Positions 1-8,483 of a DNA stretch of 15,539 nucleotides are shown here, in pieces; the first letter of the stretch is position 1; every line of letters starts with the position of its first letter. Under the pieces are notes generated by a model. The model worked only from the letters and a program-made list of their open reading frames with translations, ran no database searches and was not told where the DNA came from. Location of the stretch: positions 1 through 15,539 of the forward strand of contig CAIRNC010000023.1 in assembly GCA_903879875.1 (NCBI GenBank), in the 5' to 3' direction. Position numbers and translations under genes: made by a program. The stretch is from an uncultured Bacteroidota bacterium. GTDB lineage: Bacteria > Bacteroidota > Bacteroidia > Flavobacteriales > Flavobacteriaceae.

Positions 1-1591
1 AAAAGTGCATGGTAAAGAATTTTATCCTGAATTAGAAAAATCAGACGTTCAAATTTATAACGGTTTGGATTATCGCCATTGGGACACATGGAATGAAGGC
101 AAATTCAATCACGTTTTTTACAAAGAAAACAAAGAAGGTGCCACAGGAATTGATGTTTTGAAAGGCGAAAATTTCGATACTCCACAAAAACCTCATGGTG
201 GTGACGAAGACTATATTTGGTCGCCTGACGGAAAAAGTATCCTTTATGTTTGCAAGAAAAAATCAGGGACACAATATGCTATTTCTACCAATACTAATAT
301 TTATGAATATAATCTAGAAACCGGCAAAACCAGTAATAGAACCGAAGATAATTTAGGTTATGATGTTGCGCCACAATTTTCGCCAACGGGTAATTTAACT
401 TGGTTGCAAATGAAACGCGATGGATATGAAGCCGACAAAAACGATATTATTGTTAGTTTTAATGGTACGAATATTAATCTGACTGCCAATTGGGATGGTA
501 CAGTAGAGAGTTTTCTTTGGAGCGCCGATGGAAAAAAAGTATATTTTCAAGCCCCTATTGACGGAACCCTTCAATTGTTTGAAGTGGATTTTCCAGGATT
601 GACAAAAAAAATGCCTCTAGTAATTCAGCTCACCAATGGCGATTTTGATGTTTTAGGATTGATAGGTCATTCAGGCAATTCGATGTTGGTTACTCGAACC
701 GATATGAATCACGCTGCCGAAATTTATTCGTATAATCTAAAGAAAAAAACATGGTTGCAATTGACTAATACCAATGACGCAATTTATAGTAAATTGGCAT
801 TAAGCAAAACCGAAAGACGTTATGTTACCACAACCGATGGAAAAAAAATGTTAGTTTGGGTTATTCTTCCTCCAAATTTTGATGCAACCAAAAAATATCC
901 GACGCTATTGTATTGTCAAGGTGGCCCACAATCGCCATTGACACAGTTTTATTCTTTCCGTTGGAATTTTCAATTGATGGCTGCAAATGGCTATATTGTA
1001 GTAGCGCCAAACCGCCGAGGAATGCAAGGTCATGGCGTAGAATGGAACGAAGAAATCAGTAAAGATTGGGGCGGACAAGTGATATTAGATTACATTTCAG
1101 CGATTGACGATATGTCTAAAGAAACTTATGTTGACAAAGCACGTTTGGGTTGTATTGGAGCTAGTTATGGAGGTTATTCGGTGTTTTATTTAGCTGGAGT
1201 TCACAACAACCGATTTAAAACTTTTATAGCGCACGATGGCGTTTTTAACACTCAAAGTATGTTTGGCACCACCGAAGAAGTGTTTTTTAACTATTGGGAT
1301 TTTGGAGGTGCTTATTGGGAGAAAGACAACAAAGCGGCAAGAAGAAGTTACACGCTGTTTAATCCTGCCAACTTTGTAGAAAAGTGGAACAGACCTATAT
1401 TAATCATTCAAGGCGGAAAAGACTTTAGAGTACCAATCGGACAAGCACAAGAAGCCTTTCAAGCAGCGCAATTGCGAGGTTTAAAAAGCCGTTTGTTGTA
1501 TTTCCCAGAAGAAAACCACTGGGTGCTAAAACCACAAAACGCACAAGTTTGGCAACGCGAATTTTACAAATGGTTGCAAGAAACCTTGTAG
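1..1591 (+). CDS. S9 family prolyl oligopeptidase, 5' end outside the window
   Basis: C-terminal 528 or so residues of a serine peptidase of the prolyl oligopeptidase (S9) family. These enzymes cut short peptides, and in Bacteroidetes they are usually exported. The reading frame is open through the left edge (codon AAA at 2-4), so the GTG at 5 is not a real start; the leader and first propeller blades are missing. Numbering from GTG-5, residues 65-250 carry beta-propeller repeats of the PD40/TolB type (WSPDGKSILY near 72, FSPTGNLTW near 125, WSADGKKVYF near 169). The alpha/beta hydrolase domain follows. It has the nucleophile motif GASYGGYS with Ser387, a probable catalytic Asp473 in QGGKDFRVP, and His505 in EENHWVLKP. 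The triad is complete, so the enzyme should be active. The substrate is unknown. A separate intergenic region divides it from mscL and no functional link is evident. Confidence 0.93.
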   Translation, partial: KVHGKEFYPELEKSDVQIYNGLDYRHWDTWNEGKFNHVFYKENKEGATGIDVLKGENFDTPQKPHGGDEDYIWSPDGKSILYVCKKKSGTQYAISTNTNIYEYNLETGKTSNRTEDNLGYDVAPQFSPTGNLTWLQMKRDGYEADKNDIIVSFNGTNINLTANWDGTVESFLWSADGKKVYFQAPIDGTLQLFEVDFPGLTKKMPLVIQLTNGDFDVLGLIGHSGNSMLVTRTDMNHAAEIYSYNLKKKTWLQLTNTNDAIYSKLALSKTERRYVTTTDGKKMLVWVILPPNFDATKKYPTLLYCQGGPQSPLTQFYSFRWNFQLMAANGYIVVAPNRRGMQGHGVEWNEEISKDWGGQVILDYISAIDDMSKETYVDKARLGCIGASYGGYSVFYLAGVHNNRFKTFIAHDGVFNTQSMFGTTEEVFFNYWDFGGAYWEKDNKAARRSYTLFNPANFVEKWNRPILIIQGGKDFRVPIGQAQEAFQAAQLRGLKSRLLYFPEENHWVLKPQNAQVWQREFYKWLQETL

Positions 1592-1727
1592 TTATATAAA
1601 CTTGATTACTGTCTTTTGAATTCCGATTTGAATATTAAAATAGTATAGTGAAAGTCAATTTTTAGTTAATTCTTTAAACAAAACTTCTTTCTAATCACAG
1701 TCATAAAATCAAATTCGGGAGCAATCA

Positions 1728-1741
1728 GCTAAATTTTTAGC
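1728..1741. repeat. Perfect palindrome upstream of mscL
   Basis: GCTAAA-TT-TTTAGC is a perfect inverted repeat. It ends 19 bases before the TAnnTTTG-like box at 1761 and so covers the position where a -33 element would lie. It could be an operator for mscL or a weak hairpin after the peptidase gene. It is not followed by a clean T-run, so a terminator role is doubtful. It may also be a chance palindrome in AT-rich DNA. Confidence 0.35.
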
Positions 1742-1760
1742 ATATTTTTAAAAAAAAATC

Positions 1761-1768
1761 TATTTTTG
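1761..1768 (+). promoter_or_regulatory. Candidate -7 box for mscL
   Basis: TATTTTTG fits the Bacteroidetes -7 consensus TAnnTTTG and lies 22 bases before the mscL ATG, which gives a very short leader. No good TTG -33 element is found 17-23 bases upstream, where the sequence is TTTTTAG, so this is only a partial match. The surrounding poly-A/T tracts make chance matches likely. Confidence 0.4.
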
Positions 1769-1790
1769 AACAACTTAAAAACAAATTATT

Positions 1791-2168
1791 ATGGGAATGA
1801 TTTCAGAATTTAAAGCCTTTGCAATGAAAGGAAACGTAGTCGATTTGGCTATAGGGGTTATTATTGGTGGTGCATTTAGCAAAATCGTAAGTTCATTGAT
1901 TGACAATGTAATTACACCTTTGCTGTTAAAGCCTGCTTTAGAAGCCGCAAGTTTGTCCCAGATTGAAGAACTTACTGTTTTAGGTGGGGTGAAATACGGC
2001 ATGTTTCTTTCAGCTGTTATTAACTTTATCATAATAGCATTTGTGCTTTTTTTAATAATTAAAGGGATTAATGCTTCAAAAAAGAAAGAAGTTATTGCGC
2101 CTCCAACTCCTGCTGGTCCAACACAAGAAGAAATTTTAATTCAAATTCGAGATTTGTTGAAAAAATAG
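1791..2168 (+). CDS. mscL: Large-conductance mechanosensitive channel MscL
   Basis: 125-residue inner-membrane channel of the MscL family. It opens under membrane tension and releases solutes during osmotic downshock. The family signature is clear: an amphipathic N-terminal helix (FKAFAMKGN, residues 7-15), then the glycine-rich first membrane helix (VVDLAIGVIIGGAF, about 16-29, continuing to about 45). A short periplasmic loop follows, then the second membrane helix (about 70-91), a KGINASKKKE linker and a C-terminal helical bundle (EEILIQIRDLLKK). Length matches the usual 125-140 residues, so the gene looks intact. The ATG at 1791 follows an A-rich leader; the internal Met3 is an alternative but sits too close to matter. 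The gene is transcribed towards nuoN and shares the hairpin at 2223-2259 as a likely terminator. Confidence 0.97.
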   Translation: MGMISEFKAFAMKGNVVDLAIGVIIGGAFSKIVSSLIDNVITPLLLKPALEAASLSQIEELTVLGGVKYGMFLSAVINFIIIAFVLFLIIKGINASKKKEVIAPPTPAGPTQEEILIQIRDLLKK

Positions 2169-2222
2169 TCTTATTTAGTTTCAACAATACTAAAGTAGAC
2201 ATTAAATTTTCATCACTATAAA

Positions 2223-2259
2223 AAAAAAGGCGAAAATCAATTCGATTTTTGCCTTTTTT
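2223..2259. terminator. Bidirectional intrinsic terminator between mscL and nuoN
   Basis: A 16-base stem (2223-2238 with 2244-2259, one G-T wobble) closes a 5-base loop AATTC. One arm begins with A6 and the other ends with T6, so the RNA from either strand forms a GGC/GCC-cored hairpin followed by U-rich sequence. It lies 54 bases after the mscL stop and 22 bases after the nuoN stop, between convergent genes. This fits a shared Rho-independent terminator that ends both mscL and the nuo operon. Confidence 0.88.
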
Positions 2260-2281
2260 AATACTATTAATTATTTATCAA

Positions 2282-3652
2282 CTACCCCAATAAATCTACT
2301 ACTAAGGATGGGAACAATCCCAATACAATATTTAATAAGATAGAAACTATTGCCACTGCATAAATTACAAAAGGTGTTCCTGTTCTTGTTTCATTTGGTT
2401 CTTTGCTGTACATCGCTAATATCAATTTGAAATAGTAGCCTACACTTATAATTGAATTTATAACTGCAATTATAACCAATCCCAAATATCCGGATTGTAA
2501 CGTTTGAGTCAATAAAAATAATTTAGCGAAAAACCCTGAAAAAATAGGTATTCCAGCCATTGATAATAAAGAGGCGGTTAGAATACCAGCTAACAATGGA
2601 TTTGTTTTACCTAAACCTTGGAAATTAGTAATGTCTTCATTGTCTCTGTTTTTACATACATATAAAAGCACACTAAACGCTGCAATTCCTGCTAATGAAT
2701 AAGCAGAAGCATAATATAATAATATACCAGCTGAAGATGTTACGTTTAACAAAGTTATCACCATAAAACCAGCATGGGATATTCCTGAAAAAGCCAACAT
2801 ACGTTTAACATTGGTTTGTTTTAACGCCATAATATTTCCGACTGTCATAGACAAAATAGCAATTACTACTAAAACGGTTTGTGATGTTTCAGGTAAATTG
2901 ACATTCATCACGCTCATCAATTTAAAAAAAGTAGCCATGGCAGTAACTTTTGCAAGTGTGCTCATAGTGGCTGTCGTTAAAGAAGGAGAGCCTTCATAAA
3001 CATCGGGAGCCCAAAAATGGAATGGAACAGCAGCTATTTTAAACAACATTCCAATGCCTAATAAAATTACACCTATGTAGAACCATTCTTCAACATCGGC
3101 AGACATTCCTGCTTCTTGAATGGTACGCATATCAAATGAACCAATGGCACCGTATATTAAGCAAATTCCGAACAATATAATCCCAGAAGCAAAAGATCCC
3201 ATCAAGAAATATTTCATTCCTGCTTCGTTACTTTTTACATTCATACGATTACTCGCTGCTAATACATACAATGAAATGGATAAAATTTCAATTCCAAGAA
3301 AAAACATGGCTAAATTTCCAAAGGAAACCATAGCAACGCATCCTGCCAAAAGAAATACTTTTATGGCGATAAAATCGGAAATTTTAGACTGATGATTTTC
3401 ATAAAATTTATGTCCTAAGGCTACTAAAAATATAGCAAGTACAATAAACAAACTAGAGAAAGCAACTGAAAATTTATCAACCACAATCATGTTGTTGTAA
3501 TAACTCGTTGAAGCGCCAAACTCACTTACATTCAGACCAAGAACAGCTAATAAACCAATAATTGTTATTGGCACAATGGCTTTTCTTAAATTAAGAATTT
3601 CAAATAAAAGGCATAAAACACCTAATCCTGTTATAGCTATTAATGTATTCAT
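2282..3652 (-). CDS. nuoN: NADH-quinone oxidoreductase subunit N
   Basis: 456-residue antiporter-like membrane subunit of complex I (ND2 homologue) and one of three related proton-channel modules. About 13-14 hydrophobic helices are visible. The charged residues expected along the proton path are present: Glu122 in FFLGIEILSISLYVLA, Lys205 in the FKIAAVPFHFWAPDVYEGSP block, Lys235 in TLAKVTAM, and Lys377 in FSGFFAKLFLL. The PFHFWAPDVYEG motif identifies NuoN rather than NuoL or NuoM. Length is close to other bacterial NuoN proteins (about 455-490). It is the last gene of the operon, 15 bases after nuoM, with the shared terminator downstream. It starts with ATG after an A-rich leader. Confidence 0.97.
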   Translation of the reverse strand: MNTLIAITGLGVLCLLFEILNLRKAIVPITIIGLLAVLGLNVSEFGASTSYYNNMIVVDKFSVAFSSLFIVLAIFLVALGHKFYENHQSKISDFIAIKVFLLAGCVAMVSFGNLAMFFLGIEILSISLYVLAASNRMNVKSNEAGMKYFLMGSFASGIILFGICLIYGAIGSFDMRTIQEAGMSADVEEWFYIGVILLGIGMLFKIAAVPFHFWAPDVYEGSPSLTTATMSTLAKVTAMATFFKLMSVMNVNLPETSQTVLVVIAILSMTVGNIMALKQTNVKRMLAFSGISHAGFMVITLLNVTSSAGILLYYASAYSLAGIAAFSVLLYVCKNRDNEDITNFQGLGKTNPLLAGILTASLLSMAGIPIFSGFFAKLFLLTQTLQSGYLGLVIIAVINSIISVGYYFKLILAMYSKEPNETRTGTPFVIYAVAIVSILLNIVLGLFPSLVVDLLG

Positions 3653-3667
3653 TTTTTATTTGACTAA

Positions 3668-5107
3668 TTAAATTCTGTTTATTTGAGTTAAAATGTGGTC
3701 TAGACTTGGCGTTATCAAATCTATTATTGGTTTTGGATACAATCCAAAGAAGAATAAAACGGCAATTATAATTGCTAAAGTTAGTCCTTCATTAAAAGTA
3801 ACGTCTTTGAAAATCTTAGCATTGGTTTCACCAAGCATTACATATTGAAACATTTTCAACATATAGTAGGCTCCTAAAATGATGGTTGTTCCTCCTAAAA
3901 TTGCAAACCAAATATTTATTTGTGACAAACTGTATAAAACGGTAAACTCACCCACAAAGTTGAACGTTGATGGCAATGCTACTGATGCTAAAACCAAAAT
4001 CAAAAACATTGAAGTGAATTTTGGTGATTGCGCTCTAATGCCTCCCATTTCAGAAATTGTGCGTGTTTCAAATCTTCTGTAAATGATTTCAGCTACGAAG
4101 AATAAGCCGACAACCACAAAACCATGAGCTATCATTTGCAAAACAGCACCTCTTAAACCGTTTATGGTAAGCGTGTAAGTTCCTGCCGCAATCAATCCCA
4201 CGTGTGCTAAAGAAGAATAAGCTAATAATTTTTTTAAATCTTTTTGTTTCAATGCTACGATTGAACCATATATCACTCCTGCAATTCCTAAACCAATGAA
4301 AACAGCCATAAAATGTTTTGCTGCGTAAGGAGCAATTGGCAATTGCCAACGAATTACACTATACAATCCCATTTTTAGCATGATTCCAGACAATAACATG
4401 GTTCCTACTGTCGGTGCTTTTTGATATACATTTGCTTGCCAAGTATGGAATGGAATGATTGGAATTTTAATTGCATAAGCCAAGAAGAAGGCTAAGAAAA
4501 TCCATGTTTGTTCGGTTGTAGTAAGGGATAATTTATATAAATCTTCAATTAATAAACTTCCTGCTTTTTGATACAAATAAATAAAAGCAACAAGCATAAA
4601 TAGCGAACCTGCAAAAGTATAAATGAAGAATTTTACAACCGCTTTTTTACGTTCATCAGCGTCACCATTGCCCCAAATTAAAGCTATGAAATAAATAGGA
4701 ATCAATGATAATTCCCAGAAAATATAGTACAAAAGTCCGTCTGAAGCTAGGAAAGTTCCTACCATAGCAAACGACATAAATAGCATTAAGGAATAAATGG
4801 CTTTTGCATTTTTAAAATCATTGCCAAAACAAGAAAAAATAATAATTGGCGTTAAAGAAGTCGTCAATAAAAGCATCGCAAAAGAAAGTCCATCTGCTTT
4901 TAAAGCGAATGAAATGTTGGGTTTTGAAATCCATGTGGTAGCAAAATCAATATCTGCTCCAAGATTGAAAAGGTTTAGCAAATAGATAGAAAGTCCAAAT
5001 GTGGCCAATCCAAAGCTTAATGCGACTTTTGAAGCCCATTTATCGCCAGAAAGATACGTTGCAAATGCGCCAACTAAAAGTACTATTAATAGGTATGTTA
5101 CATCCAT
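3668..5107 (-). CDS. nuoM: NADH-quinone oxidoreductase subunit M
   Basis: 479-residue antiporter-like membrane subunit of complex I (ND4 homologue). Proton-path residues typical of NuoM are visible: Glu132 in FWELSLIPIYFIALIWG, Lys214 in YAIKIPIIPFHTW, Lys245 in GIMLKMGLYSVIRW, and Glu387 in NFVGEFTVL. The KQKDLKKLLAYSSLAHVG block (about 288-304) is characteristic of the family. After PFHTW, the usual LPDAHxEAP segment is replaced by QANVYQKAPT (residues 224-233). Bacteroidetes NuoM proteins vary at this place, so this is probably lineage-specific and not damage. It lies 10 bases after nuoL and 15 before nuoN. The ATG start at 5107 is preferred; no stronger alternative is seen. Confidence 0.97.
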   Translation of the reverse strand: MDVTYLLIVLLVGAFATYLSGDKWASKVALSFGLATFGLSIYLLNLFNLGADIDFATTWISKPNISFALKADGLSFAMLLLTTSLTPIIIFSCFGNDFKNAKAIYSLMLFMSFAMVGTFLASDGLLYYIFWELSLIPIYFIALIWGNGDADERKKAVVKFFIYTFAGSLFMLVAFIYLYQKAGSLLIEDLYKLSLTTTEQTWIFLAFFLAYAIKIPIIPFHTWQANVYQKAPTVGTMLLSGIMLKMGLYSVIRWQLPIAPYAAKHFMAVFIGLGIAGVIYGSIVALKQKDLKKLLAYSSLAHVGLIAAGTYTLTINGLRGAVLQMIAHGFVVVGLFFVAEIIYRRFETRTISEMGGIRAQSPKFTSMFLILVLASVALPSTFNFVGEFTVLYSLSQINIWFAILGGTTIILGAYYMLKMFQYVMLGETNAKIFKDVTFNEGLTLAIIIAVLFFFGLYPKPIIDLITPSLDHILTQINRI

Positions 5108-5117
5108 TTTGTGAAAA

Positions 5118-6998
5118 TTATTGAGCTAAAAATAAATAGGAAATTATAATACAAAAGCCTAAAACAAAAGCAAAAAGATAAAATCCAATGCTACCACTTT
5201 GTAGTTTTTTCCCTTGAAAACCTAATGCGTATATTACTTTTCCAAAACCAAAAACCAAATTGGAAATTGTGGTTTCGATATAATCTCTAAAAAACCGTGC
5301 TAATGTATTAATTGGTTTTACAAATAAGGCATCATATATTTCATCTACATAATATTTATGGTATAAAACTTTAGCAACACCTGTCATTTCGGCATCTTCT
5401 TTTGGAAGGGTATTTTTTTGAATATAAATCATTCGAGCGACAATAATTCCGATGATTGCTCCTGCTAAAGCTATTGCCATCAAAGTGATTTCTGTACTTC
5501 CTAAAGTGTGCTCTTCGTGAGCAACTTTTGAAAACAAGGGAGCTAAATATTCGTTTAACCAGCTTTTTGTTGGCAAACTAATTAATCCTCCAAGAGTTGA
5601 TAAAATGGCTAAGATTACAAGTGGAATAGTAATCAAACTTGGACTTTCATGCAAGTGACTTTTTTGATGCTCTGTTCCTCTGAATTCTTTGAAAAATGTC
5701 AAATACATCAATCTAAACATATAGAAAGCAGTCAAAATAGAAGCAATAGAGGCAATTACCCAAAAAATCATACTTCCGTGGAATGCAGAAATCAAAATTT
5801 CATCTTTAGACCAAAATCCAGCGAAAGGAAAAATACCTGCAATTGCCAAAGAAGCAATCATCATAGTCCAAAAAGTAGTTGGCATAGCTTTCTTCAAACC
5901 ACCCATTCTTCGCATATCCTGTTCGCCACCCAAAGCATGAATCACTGAACCGGAACCCAAGAACAAACAAGCTTTAAAGAAAGCGTGCGTGATTACGTGG
6001 AAAACGGCAACTTGATAAGCACCCATTCCTAAAGCTAAAAACATTAATCCCAATTGTGATACCGTTGAGTAAGCCAAAACTTTTTTTATGTCGTTTTGTA
6101 CCAAACCAATTGTTGCAGCAACAAGTGCAGTAATGGCACCAATAACAGCTATTATATTTTGAACTTCTGGAGCTACATCAAATAAGAAATTTAATCGCGT
6201 AACCATAAAAATACCTGCAGGAACCATGGTGGCAGCGTGGATTAATGCAGAAACCGGTGTTGGTCCAGCCATCGCATCGGGCAACCAAGTATATAAAGGA
6301 ATTTGTGCAGATTTACCACAAGCACCAATAAACAAAGCTAAAGCGGCAATTCCTAGCCAATAGGCATTTGCATTAGTTCCAGTAATTGCTGTTTTTAAAG
6401 TCGCGAAATCTAAGGTTGAAAATAAAGAAGCTAAAATGAAAATCCCGATTAACAATCCTAAATCACCAATTCGATTCATGATGAAAGCTTTCTTAGCTGC
6501 ATCGTTGAAATCTTGGTTTTTATACCAAAATCCAATTAGCAAATAAGAACAAAGTCCTACGCCTTCCCATCCAATGAACATGACTAATAAGTTACTTCCG
6601 ATAACCAACGTTATCATAAAAAAGATAAACAGATTCAGATAGGCAAAAAACGTGTGCATTTTTTCGTCATCGTGCATATAGCTGATGGAATACAAATGTA
6701 TTAATGAACCAATTCCTGTTACAAACAACAACCAAAGAATGGAAAGTTGGTCTAATAAAAACCCGAAATTAACATGAAAATTATTGATTTGTATCCAATC
6801 AAATAACGAAATGGAAATGGGCTGATTGGTTTGATTTATTTGCAAGAAAAAATAAATTGTAACTGCAAAAGAAACTAGAACGCTAAGTGTTCCAATACCT
6901 CCCGAAAGTGATTTCCCTAATTGTTTTCCGAAGAAAACATTAAGTAAAAACCCTAAAAAAGGAGCTAATAATAAGACTAAAGCTAAATTGGTATCCAT
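5118..6998 (-). CDS. nuoL: NADH-quinone oxidoreductase subunit L
   Basis: 626-residue distal antiporter-like subunit of complex I (ND5 homologue), the largest membrane subunit. Channel residues are in place: Glu145 in GWEGVGLCSYLLIGFW, Lys229 in GACGKSAQIPLYTWLPDAM, Lys342 in HAFFKACLFLGSG, and Lys398 in FWSKDEIL. The block GPTPVSALIHAATMVPAG (245-262) is diagnostic. The C-terminal part (about 490-626) contains helices and the segment AKVLYHKYYVDEIYDALFVKPI, which corresponds to the start of the long lateral helix region and final membrane anchor of NuoL. Length is normal for the family (about 610-640). It sits 6 bases after nuoK and 10 before nuoM, so translation is probably coupled. Confidence 0.98.
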   Translation of the reverse strand: MDTNLALVLLLAPFLGFLLNVFFGKQLGKSLSGGIGTLSVLVSFAVTIYFFLQINQTNQPISISLFDWIQINNFHVNFGFLLDQLSILWLLFVTGIGSLIHLYSISYMHDDEKMHTFFAYLNLFIFFMITLVIGSNLLVMFIGWEGVGLCSYLLIGFWYKNQDFNDAAKKAFIMNRIGDLGLLIGIFILASLFSTLDFATLKTAITGTNANAYWLGIAALALFIGACGKSAQIPLYTWLPDAMAGPTPVSALIHAATMVPAGIFMVTRLNFLFDVAPEVQNIIAVIGAITALVAATIGLVQNDIKKVLAYSTVSQLGLMFLALGMGAYQVAVFHVITHAFFKACLFLGSGSVIHALGGEQDMRRMGGLKKAMPTTFWTMMIASLAIAGIFPFAGFWSKDEILISAFHGSMIFWVIASIASILTAFYMFRLMYLTFFKEFRGTEHQKSHLHESPSLITIPLVILAILSTLGGLISLPTKSWLNEYLAPLFSKVAHEEHTLGSTEITLMAIALAGAIIGIIVARMIYIQKNTLPKEDAEMTGVAKVLYHKYYVDEIYDALFVKPINTLARFFRDYIETTISNLVFGFGKVIYALGFQGKKLQSGSIGFYLFAFVLGFCIIISYLFLAQ

Positions 6999-7004
6999 TA
7001 TAAT

Positions 7005-7325
7005 TTATCCTTTTAAGTTTTTTAAATTCGCTACATCAATAGATCCTAAATTTCTAAATACAGAAACCAAAATAGCCAAACCAACGGCAACTTCAGCGGC
7101 AGCAACAGCCATAGAGAAAAACACAAAAACTTGACCTTGTGCATCTTGATGATAGGTTGAAAAAGCCACAAACAATAGGTTTACTGCATTCAACATGATT
7201 TCGATTGACATGAAGACGATAATAGCATTTCGTCTGTATAAAACTCCAAAAACTCCAATACAAAAAAGTATTACAGAAAGGAATATATAATTGTCTATAC
7301 CTATTTGATTTAAAATAGTATTCAT
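7005..7325 (-). CDS. nuoK: NADH-quinone oxidoreductase subunit K
   Basis: 106-residue subunit (ND4L homologue) with three membrane helices at about 12-30, 36-56 and 66-90. The two buried glutamates needed for proton transfer are present: Glu42 in MSIEIMLNAVNL and Glu78 in SMAVAAAEVAVGLAI. They match Glu36 and Glu72 of the E. coli protein. The protein is a few residues longer than the usual 100-102, at both ends. It lies 1 base after nuoJ and 6 before nuoL, so the three genes are almost certainly co-translated. Confidence 0.97.
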   Translation of the reverse strand: MNTILNQIGIDNYIFLSVILFCIGVFGVLYRRNAIIVFMSIEIMLNAVNLLFVAFSTYHQDAQGQVFVFFSMAVAAAEVAVGLAILVSVFRNLGSIDVANLKNLKG

Positions 7326-7326
7326 A

Positions 7327-7848
7327 TTATTTTTCTAGTTTTTCTTTTTTAGACAATAAAACTGCACCAATCATAGCCACTAAAAGCAATACGGAAGCAA
7401 ATTCGAAAGGCACCATATAACCGTTTTCTCCATCTAACAATACTTTTCCAAGTACTTTTATAGATTGAAAATCTTCTCCAGTAGGATCACTTGCATCGGC
7501 AACTGGTTTAGAATTGATAAAAACGGTAATTAAAATCGCACACATCACAATAAAAAATGTAATAGCCCCTAGTCTTGTGATTCTTGGCTTATGTACTTCA
7601 TCTTCCTTATTCAAATTCATTAACATTATCGTGAACAAGAATAAAATCATGATGGCTCCTGAATAAACAATAATATGAACTATTGCTAAAAACTGAGCGT
7701 TTAATAACATGTAATGTCCCGCAATTGAAAAAAAACAAAGCACCAAATAGATGGCACTATGTATTGGATTTTTACTATAAATTGTCAAAAATGCAGTTGA
7801 CAATGTTATGGCAGCTAATACAAAAAATATGATAAGTACTGTTGACAT
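7327..7848 (-). CDS. nuoJ: NADH-quinone oxidoreductase subunit J
   Basis: 173-residue membrane subunit (ND6 homologue) with five predicted helices. The family block NPIHSAIYLVLCF (27-39) is followed by the third helix, VYSGAIMILFLFTIML (61-76). That helix carries the conserved Tyr-x-Gly-Ala stretch known to form a pi-bulge that changes shape during turnover. A polar loop of about 30 residues (112-143) precedes the last helix, PFEFASVLLLVAMIGAVLL. Its ATG overlaps the nuoI stop codon by one base (TAATG), a typical coupling arrangement. It ends 1 base before nuoK. Confidence 0.96.
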   Translation of the reverse strand: MSTVLIIFFVLAAITLSTAFLTIYSKNPIHSAIYLVLCFFSIAGHYMLLNAQFLAIVHIIVYSGAIMILFLFTIMLMNLNKEDEVHKPRITRLGAITFFIVMCAILITVFINSKPVADASDPTGEDFQSIKVLGKVLLDGENGYMVPFEFASVLLLVAMIGAVLLSKKEKLEK

Positions 7849-8396
7849 TAGTTCGCGTTTTTAATAAGTTGAGCATTTTTCATGGCCATTTCTAAAGGCA
7901 TAACCAATTTATCTTTTCCAAAAATAAAATCTTCTCTATCGTAATTTGCAGGAACTAATTCTTTTGAAATAGTCAAATAAATCGCATCTTTTGGACAAGC
8001 TTCTTCGCACAATCCACAAAAAATACAACGCAACATATTGATTTCGTATATGGATGCATATTTTTCTTCACGATACAGATGCATTTCATTTGGTTTACGT
8101 TCCTCTGCTTTCATAGTGATTGCCTCAGCTGGGCAGGACAAAGCACACAATCCACAAGCGGTACAATTTTCTCTTCCTTGCTCATCCCTTTTTAACATGT
8201 GTTGTCCACGATAAACAGGGCTCATCTGACGTTTTTGTTCAGGAAATTGAATTGTAGGTTTTTTTCTAAAAAAGTGTTTGATGGTAATCATCATTCCTTT
8301 TACAATTGCCACCAGGTACAATCGCTCCAAAAAGGTCATTTCCTTTTTGGAAACTACTTTTTTTCTGCCTGATAATGATATGGTTTCTATGCTCAT
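7848..8396 (-). CDS. nuoI: NADH-quinone oxidoreductase subunit I (two 4Fe-4S)
   Basis: 182-residue ferredoxin-like subunit that passes electrons from the peripheral chain to cluster N2. Two complete 4Fe-4S binding motifs are visible: CTACGLCALSCP with Cys78, 81, 84 and 88, and CIFCGLCEEACP with Cys124, 127, 130 and 134. These correspond to clusters N6a and N6b. The basic, partly hydrophobic N-terminal 45 residues fit the helix that lies on the membrane surface at the junction with NuoH. Length is as expected (160-190). The gene is separated from nuoH by 87 bases, the second longest gap in the operon, and overlaps nuoJ by one base. Confidence 0.97.
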   Translation of the reverse strand: MSIETISLSGRKKVVSKKEMTFLERLYLVAIVKGMMITIKHFFRKKPTIQFPEQKRQMSPVYRGQHMLKRDEQGRENCTACGLCALSCPAEAITMKAEERKPNEMHLYREEKYASIYEINMLRCIFCGLCEEACPKDAIYLTISKELVPANYDREDFIFGKDKLVMPLEMAMKNAQLIKNAN

Positions 8397-8483
8397 TTTA
8401 AATCTTATATTTTAGATTTATCGAAAATTTAAATCTTTTTGTTTTTATTTGAAACTTATAAAAGGTTGCTTTTATTTTTGTAA
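8397..8483 (-). other. nuoH-nuoI spacer with weak stem-loop
   Basis: This 87-base spacer in a tightly packed operon is almost pure A/T. A stem of 7 pairs (8415-8421 with 8431-8437, AGATTTA/TAAATCT) closes a 9-base loop close to the nuoI start. I see no small gene and no convincing TTG/TAnnTTTG promoter. It may affect mRNA stability or nuoI translation, or be neutral spacer. Confidence 0.35.

Noticed and set aside
5..7. GTG as start of the S9 peptidase
   Set aside because: The frame is open to the window edge and the protein lacks its usual N-terminal leader and propeller start, so the gene begins outside the window.
1775..2032. 85-residue open frame opposite mscL
   Set aside because: It lies antisense to a well-conserved gene and shows no recognisable motif.
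5649..5948. 99-residue plus-strand frame opposite nuoL
   Set aside because: Antisense to a conserved region of nuoL; composition is that of a shadow frame.
8397..8483. Internal promoter between nuoH and nuoI
   Set aside because: The best match, TAAGTTTC on the minus strand, lacks the final G of the -7 box and has no TTG at the right distance.
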